Assembly (NCBI GenBank): GCA_964469265.1
Contig: CAYXYF010000031.1
Location: forward strand, 1-20,689
Reading direction: 5' to 3'
DNA: 20,689 bases
Source: JAEYZS01 sp964469265
GTDB lineage: Bacteria; Bdellovibrionota; Bdellovibrionia; Bdellovibrionales; JAEYZS01
Part shown: positions 14,081 to 19,913 of the stretch, piece by piece
Layout of the letters: each line of letters starts with the position of its first letter
Position numbering within the stretch: position 1 is the first letter of the stretch
Notes under the pieces: generated by a model
What the model was told of the DNA's origin: nothing
Seen by the model: the letters and a program-made list of their open reading frames with translations, nothing else
Databases searched by the model: none
Program-made: the position numbers and the translations under genes

Positions 14081-15680
14081 AGGTTGGAGTTGGAGTTGGA
14101 GTTGGCGTTGGAGTTGGCGTTGGACCATTGCCACCGCTTGCACCGTATTCGTATGCGCCGATATCAGAGCTAGGTCCATGTGGGCGCGTGTTGTTTAAAA
14201 AGTCCGTCGGTACAGCACTTGATGCAGGAACTCTGTCAATCACAGGACTATTTGAGATCGGTTTTGCATCAAAGTTTGCGAGTGTCATATTTGTTAGGCG
14301 TGGATTTTGCGTATTACAAATGCTTCCACTTGGGCATGAAGATACACCCCAGCCCATATTGTTTGAATAGGATTTCGTTGACGCTGGAACATTACCTGCA
14401 ACAAAAGATCTGTTTGAATTATTAAAGTAATACGGGAAACCAACCCCTAGATTGTTTTGGATGTAGACCTTATCACTGCTACTTGCGTCTCCCCACTGGT
14501 TAATCAAGCTAATTAAAGCATCGCCTTCACCCGCGATAGTATTGTGCCGTACAGTCACAGTATTACCGCCGCGGAAATTGAGCATCAATGCTCCCCCATA
14601 GGCACGGCAGTGATCTCCTACCCCACCCGATGGGCCGTCGACCATTGATGAAAACTTACCTTTAAAATACGAACAGTGTCCGACAATAACTGAGTTTTCT
14701 ACGAGTGCATTCCCAGAAACTTTGACCTGGTTTCCGGCATTAGCAAATGCCAACACACGACGAAGTGTGATACTGCTTGAAGACTTACCATCCACATAAA
14801 GAAGATCCAAACCATCCGATGTATTATGGTGAACGTCTACGTCTTCAAAGAGCCAGTTTCCACCAGTAGCAGGTAAGCCTAATCCGTCACCGTAACCACC
14901 GTTACGCTGTCCCCAACAGCCCCAAGGCTCGCCCGTCGAAACTCGCTCACCGCAACCGTTCCAAGCTATTTCAACATCACGGAAAATTATATCTCCTGAG
15001 TTTGGACCAGCGCCTTCGTTACCGTTCCATCCAGCACTTCCGTTGCGATTAATTTTCACTCGCTCGTGGGTCCAGTTTTTGAGACCTCCAGCGTAAATTC
15101 CCCGCGCTCCTAATCCGTGAATGTTTACATCATGTAAGTGAACATTTTGTGAGCCATTAGCAACAATACCGACTCTCGCCCAACTTCCACTGCCGCTAGG
15201 GCAGCTCCCACTTGATTGGTAATAACCGAAAATACAATCACTGTTGTCAGTAATTTCAAGACAACCAACCTCAACGTTGTTACTGTCACTCAGACTTAAC
15301 ACGTGGTAAATACCACCACTCCCTATGAGCTTTGGAGGGTTTGTACAAGACTTACCTATAATACGAGTTTTCGCACTACTCGTTCCGCTAGGAACCGACT
15401 GCATCAATGAGCCAATCGTGTAGTTACCACTTCCAATTACAAGAGTGTCTCCGCCAGAGATTCGCGCAGAGCCTGAAGCAGGTAAAGCAACTAGAGGGTT
15501 GTTCCAAGCACATGCTTGTGATGAGCCACTACCCGGATATGCAGCATCACTCCTACCTGTACACTGGCTGGCGTTTCCACCGTCGGTGCGCACGTAGTAT
15601 GTCGCTGCATTGGCGTCGCTAATTTGAATGAATACGGTAAAACAAAAAAATGAAATCAAGCTGCAAAACATATTTCTCAA
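13017..15680 (-). CDS. Secreted right-handed beta-helix protein with Fn3-type repeats (gap inside)
   Basis: The start is placed at TTG 15680, because AAAGGGG lies 7 bases upstream and the first 25 residues form a clean signal peptide ending DANA before ATYYVR; frames reach back to 15812 without such a site. A beta-helix domain follows to about residue 510 (VGCLEITDNSDC, HLHDVNIHGLGARGIYAGG, LEDV-type rungs, HNTSDGLDLLYVDG, VTVRHNTIAGEGDAL), ending SSDIGAYEYG. It resembles pectate-lyase-like folds that bind or cut polysaccharides. A Pro-Thr linker leads to at least four Fn3-type repeats of about 90 residues (GTGQVQYG, SFNYxxHTQTxSGL, YYRVVSxNAAG). A 100-N gap breaks the second repeat, so total length is unknown. 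It is probably exported to the surface or medium. Enzyme activity cannot be claimed from the sequence. Confidence 0.8.
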   Translation of the reverse strand: MRNMFCSLISFFCFTVFIQISDANAATYYVRTDGGNASQCTGRSDAAYPGSGSSQACAWNNPLVALPASGSARISGGDTLVIGSGNYTIGSLMQSVPSGTSSAKTRIIGKSCTNPPKLIGSGGIYHVLSLSDSNNVEVGCLEITDNSDCIFGYYQSSGSCPSGSGSWARVGIVANGSQNVHLHDVNIHGLGARGIYAGGLKNWTHERVKINRNGSAGWNGNEGAGPNSGDIIFRDVEIAWNGCGERVSTGEPWGCWGQRNGGYGDGLGLPATGGNWLFEDVDVHHNTSDGLDLLYVDGKSSSSITLRRVLAFANAGNQVKVSGNALVENSVIVGHCSYFKGKFSSMVDGPSGGVGDHCRAYGGALMLNFRGGNTVTVRHNTIAGEGDALISLINQWGDASSSDKVYIQNNLGVGFPYYFNNSNRSFVAGNVPASTKSYSNNMGWGVSSCPSGSICNTQNPRLTNMTLANFDAKPISNSPVIDRVPASSAVPTDFLNNTRPHGPSSDIGAYEYGASGGNGPTPTPTPTPTPTPTFSIVSGPSATEISDTSARIAWALSDNGTGQVQYGLTSSYGSVSSPETSFNYSSHTQTISGLQPGKVYHYRVVSKNAAGSEVTSDRKTFTTXXXXXXXXXXXXXXXXXXXXXXXXXXXXXXXXXXLQPGKVYHYRVVSYNAAGAQAVSGSKTFTTTCSSPACNPFKIVSGPTATNITETSALISWGLSDYGTGQVQYGLTSAYGSLSNPESSFNYNAHTQTLSGLQSGKMYYYRVVSYNASGAQVVSDSKTFTTQGSMPANFQITSGPTVSNLTPTSAQISWSLSAGGTGQVQYGRSPLNLDKVSAPENSFNYDSHTQTISGLESGRVHYYQVISTDEHGRTVTSPRRSFLAPRN
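13710..13809. other. Assembly gap of 100 N
   Basis: Exactly 100 unknown bases, a standard placeholder. Between complete neighbouring repeats, the distance from the end of one repeat (KTFTT) to LQPGK/LxSGK of the next is 68-69 codons. The true missing piece is therefore about 205 bases if one repeat is partly lost, or more if further repeats are collapsed. Confidence 0.9.
14081..14128 (-). repeat. Pro-Thr linker microsatellite
   Basis: Plus-strand GTTGGA/GTTGGC units repeat here and encode alternating Pro and Thr, eight pairs, joining the beta-helix domain to the Fn3 array. Such hexamer repeats can change length by slippage in steps of two codons, keeping the frame. Confidence 0.8.
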
Positions 15681-16009
15681 AACGATACCCCTTTGAATGG
15701 AACTCACCATAGGTAATTGCAAACCGCGCACCCTTCTAATAATGAGAGCTTTCAACGGGATAGAACACAGGGCTATTGCAGCGCCTCGTAATGAGACGTT
15801 CTTATTCTTCAACGTATAAGGAATGGTCAGTGTCTGTCAGTTCAACACAACAAAGGAATCGTGAGAAAAGATAAGGGACAACAATATGTTTTTATCACAC
15901 TTGACGCAAATCCTCTTATTGGCATCGGAATTGATTTTCTCTTGAGAAATTAAACTTCGGCATTATACCTTTTTCAACGCAGCATCGCTACCAATGAGAA
16001 GGCCGTACC
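15681..16009. other. Intergenic region between two surface-protein genes
   Basis: These 329 bases hold the leader and alternative upstream frame of the beta-helix gene and the 3' end repeat of the TSP1 lipoprotein gene (15970-16012). A minus-strand TATAAT at 15962-15967 lacks a matching -35. No gene or clear promoter is visible. Confidence 0.5.
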
Positions 16010-16012
16010 TTA
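15970..16012. repeat. Dispersed repeat B, copy 1, holding a stop codon
   Basis: The plus strand reads TTTTTCAACGC, then GCATCGCTACCAATGAG and AAGGCCGTACCTTA. On the minus strand this is TAAGGTACGGCCTT, in which TAA is the stop codon of the lipoprotein gene. AAGG and CCTT can form a short stem. It shares both its core and its upstream part with copy 4 at 19866-19913. Confidence 0.7.
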
Positions 16013-17905
16013 TTGAGAAGTGTTTCTGTAGAGTTTTACTCTGCGCCCATTGATAACAGCAATGTCGAGTTTGCCATCGCCATTGTAATCGCCAACAGCT
16101 ACAGCTGGCTCTCCCCAATGACTACCGTACTGAGGATCATCGTTGAGCGTGACAGAGTTTGTAAAACTAAAATTACCTTGGTTGATGTACACTCTGTATC
16201 CACCCGAGGTTCCTGGAACAACAAGGTCTTGTCGACCGTCGTTGTTAAAATCCCCAAACGCAATTCTTGAGTAGTTGAAAAAGGCACCGACCATTCTTGA
16301 ATTCGGTAAATCTCCCATAAACGTATACTGCCCACCACCGTCATTTCTATAGACTCGGGCAACACCAGCTGACCACGGCTCTCCATAGAGGAATACAAGG
16401 TCTTTATCGCCGTCGTTATCCAAGTCCACATGAACCATACTTTGTGATCCAACAAGGTCTGCACTTTCAGAAATTCCGAGAGCTGTTTTGCAAATTGGTT
16501 GTTCGTTAAACCCAACTGGGTTTGCACATGAAGACTGTCCTAGAATATACGGAGAGTTATTAGGAACGTTACCAAATACTCCATCCAAAATCGCTCTGCC
16601 GCTAATGATTTTCCCAGAGCGTGTTAAAGCGGCCATTACAGGTTCGTTTTGGTATCTTGAAAAACCGACCAAGCGACCGTGGTTTGTACCAGCGTATCTT
16701 GAGGTAAACGTTCCACTTCCGTTGTTAATTCTCAAAGAAGCCGGACTAACATCATCCCAAAACCAATCTAAATCTCCGTCAAAATCAAAATCAATAACCC
16801 ACGCCCACAGTGATCCCCTCTCTGGACTTACGGGGCCAGCACCATACGCGGACGCATTTCTTGAGGTAAATGTTCCTGCTCCATTCCCTGTCCAATAGCG
16901 ATTACCTACGCCACTATCATTATGATCGAGGATAATAACGTCTTGATGGCCATCGCCAGTAAAGTCTTCCATCATCAAACCAAAGTATCTTGCGCCACTA
17001 GCGGCCTCTAGGTATTGATCAAAAGCAAAACTTACCGTTCCTGTTGGATTTGGGTTTTGAACGGAACACGATTGGTGCAGATAGCTTCCGCTTAAGTTTC
17101 CGTTATTGCACGTACGCTGTTGCGATTGACAAGTTTGTCCGTTTGGAACTGTTGCTGCTTGAAATGCAGTTAAAGATTGATTATGGGCAATCGTTCCACC
17201 CCACGGGCGAGAGCATGAGTTACAAGCAGAAACTGTACACGCAGCTCTGTTGTATGAGCTGTTCCCACTTAAAACACCATTATTACATGTTCTACTTTGA
17301 GGGGCGGCACATGTTTGTCCACATGATACCGTTGCTGAATTATAAAAGTTTCGCGATTCACCATGATTTACCGTAACACCATCAAGCGTACATGGGTTTG
17401 TTGTTGAGCCTTGTACCGTACACGACTGATAAACATAACTTCCACTTAAGTTTCCGTTATTACACGTACGAACTTGTGACTGACAAGATTGTCCATGTGG
17501 AACAGACGCTGCCTGGAATGCTGTTACGGTTGCTTGATGGGCAATTGTCCCGCCACCTAATGTTGCAGGAAGAGAACAAGTATTACACGCGACAGACGAG
17601 CAGGACTGCGAGTCTGCGGGACGGGCGGCCGTACAGAATGAGTCTTGAACCGTTTGGCTCGTTTCATCTATACAATGGACCGTTCTTGTTTGAGTCCCCG
17701 ACGTTCCACACGCAGTTGCAGAGCAAGCACTCCAGCTTCCAACTGTCCAAGTGTATGTTCCACCTAAATTGGAAGATCCTGAAAAAGATGATAGAGGTTG
17801 CATTTGACCGCAGTTTGTGTGCATAAGGAGCACGAGAGATAGGGCTGTGATAGAGGCTGATCTCTTGAGATTGACCATTAAAGAATGATACTTTTTAGAC
17901 CGCAC
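16010..17905 (-). CDS. Mosaic surface lipoprotein: TSP1, Cys-rich modules, FG-GAP repeats
   Basis: GTG 17905 is preceded by GGGGG at 4 bases. The 631-residue protein starts with a hydrophobic signal (ALSLVLLMHTNC). Cys32 may be lipidated, although Asn before Cys is not a classic lipobox. A thrombospondin type 1 domain follows (about 49-107; TVGSWSACSATACG, GTQTRTVHC). Next come three Cys-rich modules (HGQSCQSQVRTCNNGNLSGS, GQTCAAPQSRTCNNGVLSG, NGQTCQSQQRTCNNGNLSGS), about residues 110-285. The C-terminal half holds FG-GAP/VCBS-type calcium-binding repeats (DFTGDGHQDV, DFDFDGDLDW, DLDNDGDKDL, DFNNDGRQDL, DYNGDGKLDI), which usually form a beta-propeller. TSP1 and FG-GAP modules bind glycans or proteins, so a role in adhesion or prey contact is likely but inferred. 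Its stop codon lies in repeat B copy 1. Confidence 0.82.
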   Translation of the reverse strand: MRSKKYHSLMVNLKRSASITALSLVLLMHTNCGQMQPLSSFSGSSNLGGTYTWTVGSWSACSATACGTSGTQTRTVHCIDETSQTVQDSFCTAARPADSQSCSSVACNTCSLPATLGGGTIAHQATVTAFQAASVPHGQSCQSQVRTCNNGNLSGSYVYQSCTVQGSTTNPCTLDGVTVNHGESRNFYNSATVSCGQTCAAPQSRTCNNGVLSGNSSYNRAACTVSACNSCSRPWGGTIAHNQSLTAFQAATVPNGQTCQSQQRTCNNGNLSGSYLHQSCSVQNPNPTGTVSFAFDQYLEAASGARYFGLMMEDFTGDGHQDVIILDHNDSGVGNRYWTGNGAGTFTSRNASAYGAGPVSPERGSLWAWVIDFDFDGDLDWFWDDVSPASLRINNGSGTFTSRYAGTNHGRLVGFSRYQNEPVMAALTRSGKIISGRAILDGVFGNVPNNSPYILGQSSCANPVGFNEQPICKTALGISESADLVGSQSMVHVDLDNDGDKDLVFLYGEPWSAGVARVYRNDGGGQYTFMGDLPNSRMVGAFFNYSRIAFGDFNNDGRQDLVVPGTSGGYRVYINQGNFSFTNSVTLNDDPQYGSHWGEPAVAVGDYNGDGKLDIAVINGRRVKLYRNTSQ

Positions 17906-17924
17906 TAAACCCCCACTATATTGT

Positions 17925-17954
17925 ATTACAGAATATCCATATACCGTCTGTTAA
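17925..17954 (-). promoter_or_regulatory. Probable promoter of the TSP1 lipoprotein gene
   Basis: On the minus strand TTAACA (17954-17949, 5 of 6) is followed after 18 bases by TGTAAT (17930-17925, 5 of 6). Transcription would begin near 17918, leaving a leader of about 13 bases with the GGGGG ribosome binding site. Confidence 0.5.
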
Positions 17955-18088
17955 AATATAAGATCCATTTAAAGCAGACGACACTGTCTCAATTTTAGAC
18001 GACTATTTACTCAAAGTAATTAAATTTGCTTGTGAATAAGAGCTCAACAAGACTAAATGATATCTCCAAAGGTCGAGATTCACATCGC

Positions 18089-18424
18089 TTAAGCTAGTTT
18101 ATACATTATCCGCTTAAAAGTCTGGGGGTCTTCTTTTGCAATTTGAATGAGTCGCGCAGAACTCCCGCTTGGTTTATTTGCTCCACGCTCCCAAGCTTTT
18201 ACCGTATCATCAGATACACCTAAAATCTTAGCAAAAATAGGCTGGCTCACATTAAGCTGATCGCGCACCTCTTTAACCTGAGCCTTGTTGAACTTTGGAG
18301 GGACATCTGGAATTTCTAATGTTGTTGCCCTGAGATCTAGTTTTTTATTTTCGTAAGCAACAGCTTCCTTTAGACCTTTTACCAGCCCTTGCCCCAACTT
18401 AGTTTTCTTTTTTTGTTTTTTCAT
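18089..18424 (-). CDS. HigA-type helix-turn-helix antitoxin
   Basis: This 111-residue protein has a basic N-terminus (MKKQKKKTKLGQGLVKGLKE) and an XRE-type helix-turn-helix at about residues 50-85 (VKEVRDQLNVSQPIFAKILG, VSDDTVKAWERGANKPSG). It ends in a helix. The layout fits antitoxins of the HigA/MqsA type, which bind the toxin and repress their shared promoter. AGAGGTG precedes the ATG. It begins 7 bases after the toxin stop, so the order toxin-then-antitoxin is that of higBA. The DNA-binding helix is intact, and it presumably represses the promoter upstream of the toxin gene. Confidence 0.85.
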   Translation of the reverse strand: MKKQKKKTKLGQGLVKGLKEAVAYENKKLDLRATTLEIPDVPPKFNKAQVKEVRDQLNVSQPIFAKILGVSDDTVKAWERGANKPSGSSARLIQIAKEDPQTFKRIMYKLA

Positions 18425-18431
18425 AACACCT

Positions 18432-18755
18432 CTAATTTTTTAACAGTTGAGCCAATTTCTTCAATTCTTTTTTCTCTTCTGCACTTATATTTTCTGTTTC
18501 AGATTTTTCTAAAATAAACAGGAGGTAACATTTTTCTTTTAAAGGTAGGTCCAAATAAAAAACCCGAATTCCTCCGCTTTTCCCTTTACCTTTAGCTCCA
18601 ATGCGAAACTTTCTAATTCCCCCCGTTCCCTGAATTATAACTCCAATTTGAGGATCTTTCAGAAGTTCATTCTGAATTATTTGAAGTAAATTCTTTTCTC
18701 CTAACTGCTTTAGCTTTCCACTAAAGTCTATGGCTTCAATAAATATTCTTTTCAT
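18432..18755 (-). CDS. HigB/RelE-type toxin
   Basis: This 107-residue protein matches the RelE/HigB-2 toxin family: ELLKDPQIGVIIQGTGGIRK, FRIGAKGKGKSGGIRVFYLD, CYLLFILEKSETENISAEEK, KELKKLAQLL. The Lys/Arg-rich core and the beta-sheet are the usual RNase surface of ribosome-dependent mRNA interferases. The length is normal. AGGA lies close before the ATG. It is the first gene of a two-gene operon with the HTH antitoxin. Expression is probably held off by the antitoxin binding the palindrome upstream. No frameshift is seen, so the toxin is probably active. Confidence 0.87.
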   Translation of the reverse strand: MKRIFIEAIDFSGKLKQLGEKNLLQIIQNELLKDPQIGVIIQGTGGIRKFRIGAKGKGKSGGIRVFYLDLPLKEKCYLLFILEKSETENISAEEKKELKKLAQLLKN

Positions 18756-18770
18756 AATCCTATCGGAACA

Positions 18771-18808
18771 TACTATTTAATAGTATACTATTATATACTA
18801 TATATCAA
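18771..18808 (-). promoter_or_regulatory. higBA-type promoter with overlapping operator palindrome
   Basis: On the minus strand TTGATA (18808-18803, 5 of 6) and TACTAT (18785-18780, 4 of 6) are 17 bases apart; a perfect TATAAT also lies at 18795-18790. A 16-base perfect palindrome, TAATAGTATACTATTA (18778-18793), covers the -10 region. TATACTA also occurs as a direct repeat at 18784-18790 and 18795-18801, 11 bases apart, one helical turn. This fits an antitoxin operator. Confidence 0.65.
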
Positions 18809-18988
18809 GCAAAAAGACATCTGTCTCAAAGCGAGATATGAGCCGTCCCTATCCTTTCAAAAAGATGTAGCTGCATTTTAAATACCAGCCATAACTAAAA
18901 ATAAGTGATAATCGCGGCCACCATAGTCCAACATCCAGCCAAATGTTCGGCTCCATCACGAGCTACGGATTACCCCGTGCCATAAATA

Positions 18989-19044
18989 TTAAGACAAACC
19001 GCTACCAGCAGCATTACCGCGGGAAGGCCGTACCTTATGGGGTG
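18989..19044. repeat. Dispersed repeat B, copy 2
   Basis: Begins TTAAGACAAACCGCTACCAG and ends in the 25-base block 19020-19044, identical to copy 4 (19889-19913). The block contains GGAAGGCCGTACCTTATGG. No coding sequence ends here, unlike copies 1 and 4. Confidence 0.75.
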
Positions 19045-19051
19045 TTACATC

Positions 19052-19090
19052 TTAAGACTACTGCTACCAACAGGAAGGCCGTATCTTATG
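19052..19090. repeat. Dispersed repeat B, copy 3
   Basis: A second tandem copy 63 bases after copy 2, starting again with TTAAGAC, then TGCTACCAACAGG and AAGGCCGTATCTTATGG, with one changed base in the core. It abuts the -35 element of the brnT promoter. Confidence 0.7.
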
Positions 19091-19096
19091 GAGTTC

Positions 19097-19125
19097 TTGA
19101 CATATAGTAAAAATATAGATATTAT
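19097..19125 (+). promoter_or_regulatory. Promoter of the brnTA module
   Basis: A perfect -35 TTGACA (19097-19102), a 17-base spacer and TATTAT (19120-19125, 5 of 6). Transcription would start at about 19132-19133, on or next to the brnT ATG. A 10-base palindrome, GATCATGATC (19129-19138), covers the start codon and might bind the antitoxin. Confidence 0.65.
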
Positions 19126-19132
19126 CTTGATC

Positions 19133-19501
19133 ATGATCGAATTCGAATGGGATGAAGTTANNNNNNNNNNNNNNNNNNNNNNNNNNNNNNNNNNNNNNNN
19201 NNNNNNNNNNNNNNNNNNNNNNNNNNNNNNNNNNNNNNNNNNNNNNNNNNNNNNNNNNNNCAAAAAGCATGGAGTCTGGTTTGAGGAAGCCCAATCAGTT
19301 TTTGATGATACTCTCGGCCGGCTCTTTTTGGACCACGAACACTCAATTGGGGAAGATCGGTTTATTTTAATTGGCTATAGTAATAGTCGCAAACTTCTAG
19401 TCGTGGTCCATTGTTATCGTGAGTCAGACTTATTAATTCGAATTATCTCCGCTCGCAAAGCGACTAAAAAAGAAAAGGAATTTTATGAAAAAAGAATATA
19501 A
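19133..19501 (+). CDS. brnT: BrnT-type toxin (broken by an assembly gap)
   Basis: The start MIEFEWDEV at ATG 19133 is the usual BrnT N-terminus. After the gap the frame continues KKHGVWFEEAQSVFDD, EDRFILIGYSNSRKLLVVVH, CYRESDLLIRIISARKATKK, EKEFYEKRI, all typical of BrnT, a RelE-fold ribonuclease toxin. The 100 N between codon 9 and KKHG are a placeholder: by comparison with the family, only about 16-19 bases should be missing, giving a toxin of roughly 95 residues. No ribosome binding site precedes the ATG, which nearly coincides with the predicted transcription start. The gene overlaps the antitoxin start by 17 bases. The frame is also open upstream to 19037, but that part is repeat and promoter DNA. 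Confidence 0.82.
   Translation: MIEFEWDEVXXXXXXXXXXXXXXXXXXXXXXXXXXXXXXXXXXKKHGVWFEEAQSVFDDTLGRLFLDHEHSIGEDRFILIGYSNSRKLLVVVHCYRESDLLIRIISARKATKKEKEFYEKRI
19161..19260. other. Assembly gap of 100 N
   Basis: Exactly 100 unknown bases inside the brnT toxin gene. The flanking codons fit the toxin family with far less missing sequence than 100 bases, so the size is a placeholder. Confidence 0.9.
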
Positions 19502-19703
19502 TTTAAAAAAAATGAAAGAAATTAAAAATCCATATCCCAACAAAAAGAAGAAGGCCGTCGGTATTAATTTGAGCCCAGCAGTCATTGATTATTTCAAAAA
19601 ACTCGCCGACGAATCAGGAGTTTCCTATCAAAAGCTTATTGATCTTTATCTTTTGGACTGCGTAAAGAATAAGAAAAAGCTTTCAATGAAATGGACAGGT
19701 TAA
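19485..19703 (+). CDS. brnA: BrnA-type ribbon-helix-helix antitoxin
   Basis: This 72-residue protein has a basic, disordered N-terminus (MKKEYNLKKMKEIKNPYPNK) and a ribbon-helix-helix domain: KKAVGINLSPAVIDYFKKLA, then DESGVSYQKLIDLYLLD. BrnA binds and neutralises BrnT and represses the shared promoter as a dimer. AAGGA lies 5-6 bases before the ATG, and the start overlaps the end of brnT by 17 bases, so translation is coupled. The last codons, TGG ACA GGT, are part of an inverted repeat with 19737-19746. The pair is complete except for the gap in brnT. Confidence 0.85.
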   Translation: MKKEYNLKKMKEIKNPYPNKKKKAVGINLSPAVIDYFKKLADESGVSYQKLIDLYLLDCVKNKKKLSMKWTG

Positions 19704-19755
19704 TAGGTGTCCACAAAATTCCAGACTTTTATGGATACCTGTCCATAAAGTTCCA
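19691..19755. repeat. Inverted and direct repeats at the brnA 3' end
   Basis: ATGGACAGGT (19691-19700) is the exact reverse complement of ACCTGTCCAT (19737-19746). In addition TGTCCACAAAATTCCA (19708-19723) recurs as TGTCCATAAAGTTCCA (19740-19755), 14 of 16 bases. The first arm includes the last codons of brnA. The function is unknown; it may be the end of a mobile cassette or a loose terminator. Confidence 0.55.
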
Positions 19756-19865
19756 TCAAGCTACGGCTACCGACATCTGAAAGGGGACGCTGCTTGGGGC
19801 AGCTTTATTGATAATCCCTACTACCAGCGCTGGCATTAAAACTTACGTTATAGCTCCACCTACTT

Positions 19866-19913
19866 TTTTAACGCGATATTGCTACCAACGGGAAGGCCGT
19901 ACCTTATGGGGTG
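19866..19913. repeat. Dispersed repeat B, copy 4, holding the fibre stop codon
   Basis: Plus-strand TTTTTAACGC, GATATTGCTACCAACGGG and AAGGCCGTACCTTATGGGG. Its last 25 bases (19889-19913) equal 19020-19044 exactly. On the minus strand it encodes the final Thr-Pro-stop of the fibre gene. Confidence 0.75.

Larger units (their letters stand above)
18756..19132. other. Divergent intergenic region between the two toxin-antitoxin modules
   Basis: These 377 bases hold the higBA-type promoter at the left, two tandem copies of repeat B (18989-19044 and 19052-19090) and the brnT promoter at the right. The stretch 18810-18988 shows no gene and no clear signal, apart from AGCTACGGATTACCCCGTG near 18961, which resembles AGCTACGGCTACCG at 19759. 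Confidence 0.5.

Noticed and set aside
13999..14370. Plus-strand frame with a Val-Gly repeat
   Set aside because: It mirrors the Pro-Thr linker of the beta-helix gene on the other strand.
17044..17826. Two plus-strand frames of 110 and 144 residues opposite the TSP1 gene
   Set aside because: The minus strand has a complete domain protein with signal peptide; the plus frames have no domains and no ribosome binding site.
19037..19132. Extended N-terminus of BrnT starting in repeat B
   Set aside because: This stretch contains the repeat and the promoter, and family members start at MIEFEW.
18989..19913. Integron attC sites around the brnTA module
   Set aside because: Repeats and toxin-antitoxin cargo suggested a cassette array, but the repeats lack the RYYYAAC and GTTRRRY boxes in the right places and no integrase gene is in the window.
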